Notes: generated by a model not told the origin, from the letters alone. Positions 16,316-23,948 are shown, counted from the stretch's first letter. The stretch is DNA of 64,000 nt from Bdellovibrio bacteriovorus (GCF_002208115.1 NZ_CP020946.1:1488001-1552000), one strand, 5' to 3'. Made by a program: numbers and translations.

Positions 16316-19057
16316 ATGAACTACGGAAGAGTCTTACTGCCCCTGAGTTTAATCGTTCTAGCAGGATGTCAGAAAAGCGCTTTGAGTGAAGGTTCAGCAG
16401 ATACTATGGAGGCGGCAAGTTACTGTGCCGGTCAGCTTTCCAAAGCTTCCTCTGAAGAAGTTCGCATCGTGGGTAAATCAGCTACAGAGGCAGGAAGCAC
16501 TGTTAGCTACTCCTTGGATCAGGCCGGGAACTGTGTCAGCAGTTCTGATGTCACATGGAAGGTGGCAGGGGCCAGTCGCACTAAAACGTCAGCGTCCGGG
16601 ATGACGTCGACATTTAAAGTGGCCGGGACCTATGTGGTGACTGCGCAGGAGAAAACTTCTGGTTCTGAAGAGATCTCTTTGTCTTTGGTGACGACGGTGG
16701 TTAAGGAAGATCTTAAGATCTCGGGTCCACAAGCCGGTTTTGTCTTTAATCCTATGAGTTTTGAGGTTGTGATTCCTTCCGGTGTGGATGCTCAGTCCAT
16801 CGTTTGGAATTTTAATGATGGCACTGCGACTGTCAGCAACGCCAGAACTGTTGAACACTCCTTCTTTAATGTGGGGACATACCAGGTTCAGGCGACTGTG
16901 ACTGATGCTGATGGCAAGGTTACGGTTGTCAGCCATCGAGTGACCGTGATGACGGTGATTGATGATATGGACTGCCTGGAGGACTTGCGTATTTCCGGGG
17001 CTAATGAGGCTAAAGTGAAGATCGCTACTGCGATGCACGTTTATCTTCCGCCTTGTCTGGTTAGCAAGGTCGGTGCCGTTCGCTGGAACTTCGGTGACGG
17101 AGGTACAGCGGCCAATCAGTCTGTGACTCATGCTTATCAGGCAGTGGGAACTTATCCTGTAACTGCGACCCTTTATTTGGGTGACAATCAGGAGCCTTGG
17201 GTGACTTTGGATCATTCGATCCGTGTGATCGAGGATCTGGATGTTGATCCGGAACCAGAAGTTCCTGTGGATCCAAATGCTTGTACCGTTGCGGGTGCAA
17301 CCCGTGAATCCAAAGGTGAACTGGTTTCTGAAGAAGTGGCCTGCGGTGTGAACGGTAAAAAGACTGTTTCTTACCGTGACCGTGTGGTTGAAGAATGTAA
17401 GCTTGTCGTAGAAAAACTGAACTGGGTGGAAGTGTCTCGCACGAAAGAAATTACCAACGAAGGTTCTTGTGAAGGTCAGTCTTGTAAATTGCCTGATGGC
17501 AGTCTGCTGGCACACGGGGCTTCCCAGGTTCTATATTCCAGTTCGACTCCAGTGGGTTCTTGTTCCAGCGTGAGTGAGTCCCGTACTTGTAATAACGGTG
17601 TATTGTCCGGTTCCAGCACGCACAACCAGGTGACTTGTCACGAGGGTTGCGGCAGCTTCGGTTCCCATGGCACTGTAAAAACGGGTGTGATCACCGGTGA
17701 AACGAAAGTTCCATTGAAATGTTCTTTCAATGAAGAAGGTTTCTTTGACCTTTATAATGAAATCTCGGACCAGACTTGTACTGACGGTCAGATCATCAGC
17801 TCTAACACTCGTCAGGGCACGATGAAAGAAGCAGGAAAATGTCCGGTTTACAAATTTGCTCCTACGGACAGCTTCACGGCTTGTACCGCGGATTGCGGCG
17901 GCAAACAAAACCGTATCTTTGTCTGTGTGGACGATAAGGGTGTGACTGTTGATGACAGCCGTTGTGCGGACCAGGTGAAACCAGTGGAAGAGCGTCTGTG
18001 TGATGCCAACCCTGAAGCGGTTCGCAGCCAGTCCTCTGTAACGACAATCGAAGAGGCCAATTCATCTGCGACATGTCCGGCGAACCAAATTGGTGTGATC
18101 GTCAAAACCCGCGAGGTTGTGACGACTAAAACCATGGCTTGTATCGATCACTCTGTTCAGTTGGAAAGCGAAGTGGCGGTTCCAGGTGCTTGGGTTGAGG
18201 AAAAGTATTGCCGTGACTACGTAGCGCGTCGTTGTTCTCATGACAGCTTGAGCAACACTGAAGCCAAAGGTCGCTACGACTGGATGGTGAAATGTCAGGA
18301 CGAGCTGCCAGTGATCAAGGAATTCCTGACCAACTTTGCCAACGTGACAGTGACTGTCGGCGGTAAAAAAGTGGGTCTGGGTTCTGCCGGTCAGGAAATC
18401 TATGCGACCTTCATGGATCGTGCATACAATCCTGAAAAAGCATGGATCGCTCCGAAGAAAGCCAATGCTCCATGTACAATGCCTGCGACGGCTTACGTGG
18501 CTACAGTATGCGTGTCTTCATGTGCGACTCCAGAACAGCAGATTCTGGCTGAAGAGGTCGTAAGCAAGAAGCTGAAATACATGTCCTTCTTTGATGCTCT
18601 GACTTCACAGTCCGCTTATGTGGGTACAATGCAGTCCGCGGATTCTTTGAACAAGAATGCGGTTGTGAAAACCAAAGTGGATCAGTGGGTGACCGAGCTG
18701 GTGGACGGCGACCACGAGATCCTGGTGTTCAAAATGAAGTCCGGCCGTGAACTGCGTGTGACGAAAAATCACCCGATCCTGAGTCAGGACGGCTCCATGA
18801 AAGTGGCTGAAGAGTTCAAAGTCGGAGAGTCCTTGGTTCAAAGTGGTGGAACACTGGATGCGATTGTCTCCATCAACGAGATCAAGTACTTCGGTAAGGT
18901 GTACAACGTGTTTGTTCAGTCCAATGCACCTCACAAAAACGTGGTTCTGATCAACGGTTACCTGAACGGATCTGCATTCTTCCAGAATGCCGGTGCGAAG
19001 GAAATGAACAGAACGATCTTCCGTAACAACATGACCCGTGGAGTGTTTGGCAAATGA
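16316..19057 (+). CDS. PKD-repeat lipoprotein with C-terminal Hint (intein-like) domain
   Basis: 913 residues. A lipoprotein signal peptide (lipobox LAGC, mature start CQKSALS) is followed by two PKD-like beta domains at about residues 140-215 and 220-305. Their cores read WNFNDGTATVSNARTVEHSF and WNFGDGGTAANQSVTHAY. A long Cys-rich region at about 320-735 follows. The last 175 residues match a Hint fold: candidate nucleophile C736 (SCATPEQQIL), the TxxH block with H819 (RVTKNHPILS), and a terminal block GKVYNVFVQS followed by VVLINGYLNGS. Hint domains cleave or splice themselves. Here only about 30 residues follow the domain, so it might release a short tail or process the N-terminal part. 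The start has AAGGAG at good spacing. The stop overlaps the next gene. Confidence 0.8.
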   Translation: MNYGRVLLPLSLIVLAGCQKSALSEGSADTMEAASYCAGQLSKASSEEVRIVGKSATEAGSTVSYSLDQAGNCVSSSDVTWKVAGASRTKTSASGMTSTFKVAGTYVVTAQEKTSGSEEISLSLVTTVVKEDLKISGPQAGFVFNPMSFEVVIPSGVDAQSIVWNFNDGTATVSNARTVEHSFFNVGTYQVQATVTDADGKVTVVSHRVTVMTVIDDMDCLEDLRISGANEAKVKIATAMHVYLPPCLVSKVGAVRWNFGDGGTAANQSVTHAYQAVGTYPVTATLYLGDNQEPWVTLDHSIRVIEDLDVDPEPEVPVDPNACTVAGATRESKGELVSEEVACGVNGKKTVSYRDRVVEECKLVVEKLNWVEVSRTKEITNEGSCEGQSCKLPDGSLLAHGASQVLYSSSTPVGSCSSVSESRTCNNGVLSGSSTHNQVTCHEGCGSFGSHGTVKTGVITGETKVPLKCSFNEEGFFDLYNEISDQTCTDGQIISSNTRQGTMKEAGKCPVYKFAPTDSFTACTADCGGKQNRIFVCVDDKGVTVDDSRCADQVKPVEERLCDANPEAVRSQSSVTTIEEANSSATCPANQIGVIVKTREVVTTKTMACIDHSVQLESEVAVPGAWVEEKYCRDYVARRCSHDSLSNTEAKGRYDWMVKCQDELPVIKEFLTNFANVTVTVGGKKVGLGSAGQEIYATFMDRAYNPEKAWIAPKKANAPCTMPATAYVATVCVSSCATPEQQILAEEVVSKKLKYMSFFDALTSQSAYVGTMQSADSLNKNAVVKTKVDQWVTELVDGDHEILVFKMKSGRELRVTKNHPILSQDGSMKVAEEFKVGESLVQSGGTLDAIVSINEIKYFGKVYNVFVQSNAPHKNVVLINGYLNGSAFFQNAGAKEMNRTIFRNNMTRGVFGK

Positions 19058-19767
19058 GAATCAGAACACTAGTAATGCTATCCGGTGCAATAACAGTCCT
19101 GGGTGTGGGTTTGACCGTGATGAGTGAAAAGAGCAAGCCTGAGACGGAGTCCCAAGCGGCCCCGAGTCAGGAAGCTCCGGCGGCAAACCCCGTTGAATCT
19201 GAAAAAGAGACCGCCATCGCAGCAGGGACGAAACCTGCTGCGATGGACGTGATTAAATCTTCGCAGCCAATGCCCGTGGTGTTTAAGGAATTCAAGCAGG
19301 CCCGTGACCTTAAAAAGTACGCGGACCTGAGCCACAAGGCCCTGTTGCTGGAACCTGACAAGATCGTCAAACGGCGTTTGTTGAAAGATGAAGACTTTCT
19401 GAAAAGTCTGGAAGCTTTGTTGAAAACCGCACCCAATGATGAAGAATCCCAGCAGATGCAAAATTCGGCTTTGGATTTTGTGTTTGAAGCCCTCAATACT
19501 GATATGAAATCCGCTGCGATAGAAGTTTTAAAGGGTGTGGTCGCTGATGCCACGGTGGAAAACAGTGCTGTGAATGAAATGGATCGCAAAGTGCTGGCAG
19601 GGGTGAAGGCAGAAGCTCTTCATAACTGGGCGGCCGCAGATCCGTCAGCGGAATCCAGTATCAACAGTCTTCTTCCAGGCCCGGTCAGTCAAAAGATCTG
19701 GGCGAACGTGAAACACCAGCAGGAAAGCAACCTGGGTGAATCTGCGATGCTTCAGGCGGGGCAGTAG
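19054..19767 (+). CDS. Membrane-anchored or secreted partner of the PKD-Hint protein, unknown function
   Basis: 237 residues. An N-terminal hydrophobic segment at about residues 4-22 (RTLVMLSGAITVLGVGLTVM) is a signal peptide or anchor. A Pro/Ala/Glu-rich linker of about 40 residues follows, then a helical domain of about 165 residues without recognised motifs. It starts inside the stop codon of the PKD-Hint gene (ATGA overlap), so the two are translationally coupled and probably act together in the periplasm. No sequence family is recognised. Confidence 0.75.
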   Translation: MRIRTLVMLSGAITVLGVGLTVMSEKSKPETESQAAPSQEAPAANPVESEKETAIAAGTKPAAMDVIKSSQPMPVVFKEFKQARDLKKYADLSHKALLLEPDKIVKRRLLKDEDFLKSLEALLKTAPNDEESQQMQNSALDFVFEALNTDMKSAAIEVLKGVVADATVENSAVNEMDRKVLAGVKAEALHNWAAADPSAESSINSLLPGPVSQKIWANVKHQQESNLGESAMLQAGQ

Positions 19768-20085
19768 GGATAAGATCTATTAGGCCAGAAGTAGAAGCTT
19801 GCATTCATTCTTGTCTCTCAGCATCGCTTTAAAGATCCAAGAAAGCCCCGCCATTGAGTTCAAAGTTTCTCTTTGGAGGGAAAACCCAAAAGCCGTTTTC
19901 AAAAACTCAACGAATAATGCCTCCAGATGCAAATTAGAGGTGGCACCCGGGACAGGAACTTTAGAATCAGAAAACTGCAAATTTCGAGGATTCTTAGATC
20001 AAGAACGGCCTTCAATCGGCCGTTTCTTGATCCACTTATCTATCAAAGGTGCTCTAAGACCGCCAACTTCAAGACTCTTCTAGAA
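19768..20085. other. Gene-free boundary region of the Rhs array
   Basis: No convincing gene is seen. Short open frames exist on both strands (minus-strand 66 codons at 19780-19980, plus-strand 94 codons at 19799-20083), but neither has a ribosome-binding site or a recognised product. Composition shifts to AT-rich here, marking the edge of the accessory segment. Confidence 0.45.
19997..20032. repeat. Inverted repeat downstream of the first immunity gene
   Basis: Arms gatcaagaacggcc and ggccgtttcttgatc pair with one bulged base around a 7-nt loop. It lies 54 bp beyond the end of the minus-strand gene at 20086. There is no T tract, so a terminator role is only possible. It could also be a recombination scar at the edge of the array. 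Confidence 0.5.
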
Positions 20086-20544
20086 CTAAAAGCAGTACCT
20101 TATTTTCTTTTCAGTTTCTTTTTCTTTAATCTTTTTCTCCTCTGAAACGACTCTCACTGCATCCTTGAACTTCATAACGAGAGCTTTTTTGGTGTTCTGC
20201 TTGAGTTGCCTGCATGCACCGTTAATTTCCTTAGGATAATGTAAAATGATTTCCTTAAGTTGCTGAACCAACTCTTCACTAGCGCTTTGTTCTAGATACG
20301 AGAGTCCTACCAGATATGGTCTCAAGCACTTTTGACAATTTTTCTTTGCCAAAAGACCACGCATCTTATCCACAGCAGGAATGAATTCATTCTCGTTGAA
20401 TGCCTCTGTCTCCTCGCGATACTTCATTGTATCGCTTTTAAATTTCTCATAGATGCCATGACTTTTATCGAAAACAGCCATAACGTTTTGTTCCGGTGAT
20501 GCAGCACTAGCAAAAAAACTCAATAAAAATGTTAGGATAATCAT
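20086..20544 (-). CDS. Putative periplasmic immunity protein of the first Rhs toxin
   Basis: 152 residues with a clear signal peptide (MIILTFLLSFFASAAS), then a helical, Lys/Glu-rich mature protein with a CQKC motif and a further Cys pair member. No family is recognised. Its ATG overlaps the stop of the Rhs-tip gene (ATGA), the position typical of immunity genes. The toxin tip looks like a cell-wall L,D-transpeptidase, which would act in the periplasm, so an exported immunity protein makes sense. The role is inferred from gene order, export and size, not from sequence similarity. Confidence 0.65.
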   Translation of the reverse strand: MIILTFLLSFFASAASPEQNVMAVFDKSHGIYEKFKSDTMKYREETEAFNENEFIPAVDKMRGLLAKKNCQKCLRPYLVGLSYLEQSASEELVQQLKEIILHYPKEINGACRQLKQNTKKALVMKFKDAVRVVSEEKKIKEKETEKKIRYCF

Positions 20545-21344
20545 CTAACCTCCAAGGCAATCCAAGGTGTCATCGGTTGTCCATAGATGCCTCTGAGCAT
20601 TTCACCCAAAGCATCAGCAGAACCATTAGTACAATTTACTCCAATACAGCCTAAAGTTCCAGGTGTTCCTCCATCAGGGTGAATTCTCAAATCGGTTCTA
20701 TTTGTCGGGAACTGTGGATGTAAGTTTAGAGAGTAACCGTTTGATCCAGGACAAGCATAGCTTCCCGATCTATTGTCTCTGAAGTCACCTACTGAATAGT
20801 TTCCTTTAGGCAGACCTCCGTTACCCCACGGCCCCGAAGTCGCAGACCCTTCATACAGAAGTCCGCCGTTGTCGTCGAAAAAGGACAGAGTACCATTCTG
20901 GAAAACAAATTTTTTCTTCAGTCCACTTGGATCAATGAAATTCACGGGATCATTTTGCACGTACCCAAACAAATTCGTATCCCCGCCTTTAAACAAGATC
21001 GGATCTTTGCTTGTCCATCGCCCTGTTTCCGGATCATAGTCTCTGGCGCCGAATCTTACAAGTGGCGTGTTGCGGTCATAGAACCCACCGGCGAAGCCAT
21101 GCGGAGATATTTGATTGTAGTTTTCAAGAATTTGTCCAAATTCATCGTGGTCCATTCTGGATATGATTGCTCCGTCAGAGAGTCGAATGGTTAGGCGAGG
21201 GGATCCCAGATGATCGGAAATCACGCGATAAAGCTGATTTCCAGTAGCGATGATATCCGGGGTGTTCGGTTTGGATGCATAGACAAATCTGTTGACGAGG
21301 GCTCCTTGTGCATTGAGCTCACCGGCAACCCTATATTGGTCCAT
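20541..21344 (-). CDS. Orphan Rhs C-terminal cassette with L,D-transpeptidase-like toxin tip
   Basis: 267 residues from the first ATG; the frame is open to a TGA at 21402-21404, and Rhs-like sequence (ISRRWIYMDQY) begins before the ATG. Residues 1-140 are the end of an Rhs core: SDHLGSPRL, GARDYDPETGRWTSKDP, GGDTNLFGYV and NDPVNFIDPSG, the last being the conserved core-tip boundary. The tip, about residues 143-267, resembles Tlde1/DUF2778 enzymes: GLPKGNYSV, then RIHPDGGTPGTLGCIGV with candidate catalytic H222 and C233. Known Tlde1 proteins attack peptidoglycan in the target periplasm. The N-terminal Rhs delivery region is missing, so this is a displaced cassette or remnant. It is followed, with overlap, by an exported putative immunity protein. 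Confidence 0.75.
   Translation of the reverse strand: MDQYRVAGELNAQGALVNRFVYASKPNTPDIIATGNQLYRVISDHLGSPRLTIRLSDGAIISRMDHDEFGQILENYNQISPHGFAGGFYDRNTPLVRFGARDYDPETGRWTSKDPILFKGGDTNLFGYVQNDPVNFIDPSGLKKKFVFQNGTLSFFDDNGGLLYEGSATSGPWGNGGLPKGNYSVGDFRDNRSGSYACPGSNGYSLNLHPQFPTNRTDLRIHPDGGTPGTLGCIGVNCTNGSADALGEMLRGIYGQPMTPWIALEVR
21203..21279. repeat. 77-bp perfect direct repeat, copy A (Rhs core)
   Basis: Identical base for base to 22674-22750. On the minus strand it encodes the core stretch SKPNTPDIIATG then NQLYRVISDHLG inside the Rhs cassette. Its flanks differ from those of copy B. Confidence 0.9.
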
Positions 21345-21447
21345 ATAGATCCATCTTCTTGAGATGTTGCCATTAAAGACCTCGCCAGCATCCTGAATCT
21401 CTCATCCTCCAGAAGACACTTCGTTGGCATAGAATGTCAAAAAAATT

Positions 21448-21909
21448 TTAAATGGGGGCCGCATACAGGAGGCATACATTCACACCTTTTTGCTCAATCA
21501 CTTTTGCGTAAGGTGCAACCCCGGCGTCTTTGGTCAAGGCACTTGGTTGAAATGGCACTGTTCCCATTTGACCTAATTGAATCGTAGCGCCTTCTCTGTA
21601 GGCGTCTAACAGCATATTTTGGCAGGCCGCGACGTCTGCCAAGGGATAGGTCTTTTTATCACTGTCTGTCCAAGGCAGGGCTTGGTGAAGCCAGCGGTGC
21701 GACGATGAGGGCCAATTGTGAAATTCAAAGACGAACCTTTTGAATTCGCTTTTTGATATAAATCCATTTTCTTGGACCCACTCTAGTTCGAAAACGACTT
21801 GAGCGCGTTCATTGAATATAAATTTCGTTATCTTAGCTTCAGACCAATCTCCACCTGCAGAAGCCGTTGATCCAAATCCTAATGCAAGCAGTACAAGCAC
21901 TTTTCTCAT
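21448..21909 (-). CDS. Putative periplasmic immunity protein of the second Rhs toxin
   Basis: 153 residues from ATG 21909, which has AAAGG upstream and directly begins a signal peptide (MRKVLVLLALGFGSTASA). The mature protein is Trp-rich at the start and has two Cys residues (VAACQNML and NVCLLYAAP). No family is recognised, and it is not similar by eye to the 20086-20544 protein. It lies 41 bp downstream of the second toxin tip on the same strand, the usual place for immunity. Export fits a cell-wall target. The role is inferred from position. Confidence 0.6.
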   Translation of the reverse strand: MRKVLVLLALGFGSTASAGGDWSEAKITKFIFNERAQVVFELEWVQENGFISKSEFKRFVFEFHNWPSSSHRWLHQALPWTDSDKKTYPLADVAACQNMLLDAYREGATIQLGQMGTVPFQPSALTKDAGVAPYAKVIEQKGVNVCLLYAAPI

Positions 21910-21950
21910 TTTATACCTTTCTGCCATCCAGCTAAATAGCTTGGAACCAT

Positions 21951-22340
21951 CTAGTTCCCATTTGATGGGACTACCAAGGTATTGCCTCCCATCTCGTTCG
22001 TCAGCAACTGGTTTAAGTTATATATGCTCCCAGCGTTATTTTCAGATCGTCGAGCTGTGATACATCCATTCGATGTGTTTCCGGGAATGTGGAAGTTAAA
22101 GCCGCCCCTCCCTAGACCGAATTTATATAGGCCTCTTGAAACTGTTCCTGGATCAAGGAACCATGTTCCATATTGAGAGTCTGGCAATTTTACAATATTA
22201 TATGTGCCAGAGGGGATTGCACCGTTTGTCATATTTTGAGGCTCGGAGCTAGTAAAAGCGTTGACGGTAATTGTGGTCTTGCCATCGTTACTTGTGCAAG
22301 AGAGTAGCCCTCCGCTGAAGATACACTTTGCAAGGCCCAT
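21951..22340 (-). CDS. Second Rhs toxin tip, L,D-transpeptidase-like, cut off from its core
   Basis: 129 residues from ATG 22340. That ATG is the Met of the Rhs boundary motif DPMGL, so the native protein was a fusion, and this start may not be used. The tip reads GAIPSGTYNIVKLP, then FGLGRGGFNFHIPGNTSNGCI, with candidate catalytic H84 and C93, as in Tlde1/DUF2778-type L,D-transpeptidase toxins. It differs strongly from the tip at 20541 outside the GTY and H...GCI blocks. The codon four positions before the Met is TGA, which separates it from the core fragment. An exported putative immunity gene follows. It is probably an inactive stored tip unless translated alone. Confidence 0.65.
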   Translation of the reverse strand: MGLAKCIFSGGLLSCTSNDGKTTITVNAFTSSEPQNMTNGAIPSGTYNIVKLPDSQYGTWFLDPGTVSRGLYKFGLGRGGFNFHIPGNTSNGCITARRSENNAGSIYNLNQLLTNEMGGNTLVVPSNGN

Positions 22341-22412
22341 TGGATCTACTCAATTCACAGGATCATTGGCAACATACCCATACAAATTTGTATCCCCACT
22401 TTGAGATCCAAA
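22341..22412 (-). pseudogene. Rhs core fragment with nonsense codon before the second tip
   Basis: Minus-strand translation reads FGSQSGDTNLYGYVANDPVN, stop, VDP, then continues in frame into the tip at 22340. The equivalent place in the other cassette is NDPVNFIDPSG, so the TGA at 22350-22352 replaces one boundary residue. Homology to the core stops a few codons upstream of GDTNLYGY, so the fragment is also truncated at its 5' end. Confidence 0.75.
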
Positions 22413-22574
22413 ATCTTCGTACTTCTCCAATTTCAATTTAAGTGGTTGTGATATGAAAATTTACCTCGCTGCTATGAAATATTATCTAATTTGTTCAAAT
22501 TTTTTGGCAACAATTTGGCACGCATCGAGACTCTCTCGTGGCATTTTGTATAAACGTATCATCGTCATTTTATC

Positions 22575-22605
22575 TGCCGCATTGTCGTGTCAACAAAATG
22601 CGGCA
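22575..22605. repeat. Hairpin in the Rhs spacer
   Basis: Perfect 9-bp arms tgccgcatt (22575-22583) and aatgcggca (22597-22605) enclose a 13-nt loop in AT-rich sequence. It lies next to another, longer hairpin. Confidence 0.6.
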
Positions 22606-22616
22606 AAGGCCTTGAG

Positions 22617-22665
22617 TAGATCGTGCCAGCGATTCAAATTTTATTGAATTTTTTGGCACGATCTA
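22617..22665. repeat. Long hairpin next to the Rhs core repeat
   Basis: Perfect 12-bp arms tagatcgtgcca (22617-22628) and tggcacgatcta (22654-22665) enclose an inner attcaa...ttgaat stem. The structure ends 8 bp before the 77-bp Rhs repeat copy B, so it may mark a recombination or insertion boundary. No transposase is near. Confidence 0.65.
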
Positions 22666-22673
22666 GGCGCGGA

Positions 22674-22750
22674 ATCCCAGATGATCGGAAATCACGCGAT
22701 AAAGCTGATTTCCAGTAGCGATGATATCCGGGGTGTTCGGTTTGGATGCA
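22674..22750. repeat. 77-bp perfect direct repeat, copy B (orphan Rhs core piece)
   Basis: Identical to 21203-21279, about 1.47 kb away in the same orientation. Here it is free-standing: no Rhs frame continues on either side. It looks like a third, truncated core copy left by recombination among Rhs cassettes. Confidence 0.9.
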
Positions 22751-22761
22751 AAGAAAACAAA

Positions 22762-22857
22762 TTGTCTTTGCAGTCTCTTGGCACCGCCAAGGTCACCGGA
22801 AAGCCGGGTGTGGTTCTGGTTGATCCTGTGGTGGTCACTGCTGTCGAAAAAAACTGA
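22762..22857 (+). pseudogene. 3' remnant of an unidentified plus-strand gene
   Basis: Directly after the orphan Rhs repeat, base composition returns to that of the core genome. A plus-strand frame ends ...QSLGTAKVTGKPGVVLVD then PVVVTAVEKN and a TGA at 22855-22857. It has no start or ribosome-binding site. It reads like the true C-terminus of a gene whose front was replaced by the Rhs segment. The family is not recognised. Confidence 0.4.
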
Positions 22858-22871
22858 AGCAAATTTAGTAA

Positions 22872-23264
22872 TTATCGATAGGTCTCAGTATAGCAAGACT
22901 CAACTTCGGCAACCCCATTGGAGTTATAATAGGGCTCATCCGCGAGCTTGGCATCCAAGGTCCCGTTGTGACTCCAAGTGCCGCGCCCTTCTTTGTAGAT
23001 GTTGTTGAAATCAAGTTTGATCACACCGGTGTTTTTCAAAGTGATCATTAAAGTGCCCGGGCCTTCTTCTTTTTTGATGATAGTATCTTCACCAATCGGG
23101 CGTCCCATGCTGGAGGCCATTTCCCAAAGATCCACGATATTTTGTCCCTCATAGACCTTGAAAGTATAGCTTTGTCCAATGGAGCAAATAAGAACATTGA
23201 CCTTGGCCAATGCGACATCCGCGAACATTAAAGAGAGGATTAAAACACCGGAAGCTGCCTTCAT
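22872..23264 (-). CDS. Small secreted protein, unknown function
   Basis: 130 residues. Signal peptide MKAASGVLILSLMFADVALA, cleaved before KVNVLIC. The mature domain is about 110 residues and beta-rich, with two Cys residues near its ends (LICSIG and ESCYTE) that could form a disulphide in the periplasm. No family is recognised. Position beside the Rhs array and size make a third, orphan immunity protein possible, but nothing in the sequence proves it. Confidence 0.65.
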   Translation of the reverse strand: MKAASGVLILSLMFADVALAKVNVLICSIGQSYTFKVYEGQNIVDLWEMASSMGRPIGEDTIIKKEEGPGTLMITLKNTGVIKLDFNNIYKEGRGTWSHNGTLDAKLADEPYYNSNGVAEVESCYTETYR

Positions 23265-23405
23265 ATTAAAGCCCTTTCGTAGGGCCTAAGGAATACAAGA
23301 AGAGGCTTCAAATAGCGAGATCAATCGGCCAAAATTGACAGTGTCTAAAGTCTGGACAGTAGAATCTTCATAGAGATATTTGGAAGCTGGTCGACTCAGC
23401 TATTG

Positions 23406-23948
23406 TTAAAGTTTAGCACCTTCCAAAGTAGCGCTAAATATTCTAAAATGATCAGTCTCCGACTGCAAAGTCATCCCCAGCTTTTGCGCCACATTTTGTG
23501 ATCGGATATTTTGGTTGTTGGTTCTGATAATAGCCTGTCTCCAGCCTCTAGCGGCCATGGCTTTTATCAGAAGCAGCAGGCTTTCTTGGACCAATCCCTT
23601 TCCTTCATATTCAGAATCCACCCAATATCCGAATTCAAAGCTGCGGTTCTGATAGTTCAGCGAATGAATGGAGATGGCCCCAGCAAAAGTCTCATCTTTG
23701 AATATCTGAAAGTGATAAGCATGGCCTGCTGCCCACTGTATATCTGTTTTTAGCGAAAAGTTCAGCTGGTCTTCCAAGGTGTTAATGTGGATCGGCCAGT
23801 TTAGGAACTCTTGCAGTCTTTCTTTTTGTGACTGCACTTTTTTAAATACAACCTCAGCATGCCGTGCTTCTTGCTTGCGAACAGAAACTCCGGAATTACC
23901 GAAGAAGATGTCCGCTGGCGCTATGGGGTTGAACTCTGCCGAGTTCAT
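23406..23948 (-). CDS. GNAT-family N-acetyltransferase (RimJ/RimL type)
   Basis: 180 residues of the acetyl-CoA-dependent GNAT family. Visible blocks: AGAISIHSLNYQNRSFEFGY, YWVDSEYEGKG (acetyl-CoA loop region), then IIRTNNQNIRSQNVAQKLGM, the typical N-x-x-S-x-x-V-A-x-K-x-G helix of the RimJ/RimL group. Members acetylate ribosomal-protein N-termini, antibiotics or small amines; the substrate here cannot be assigned. The gene begins directly after the stop of the small secreted protein at 23949 on the same strand, with no spacer, so the two are probably cotranscribed. Confidence 0.85.
   Translation of the reverse strand: MNSAEFNPIAPADIFFGNSGVSVRKQEARHAEVVFKKVQSQKERLQEFLNWPIHINTLEDQLNFSLKTDIQWAAGHAYHFQIFKDETFAGAISIHSLNYQNRSFEFGYWVDSEYEGKGLVQESLLLLIKAMAARGWRQAIIRTNNQNIRSQNVAQKLGMTLQSETDHFRIFSATLEGAKL

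Noticed and set aside
19780..19980. 66-codon minus-strand frame after the first immunity gene
   Set aside because: No start signal or recognised product. It could be a remnant, but coding evidence is too weak.
22575..22665. Integron attC-like site
   Set aside because: The hairpins lack the conserved core-site sequences and no integrase is nearby, so the similarity is only structural.
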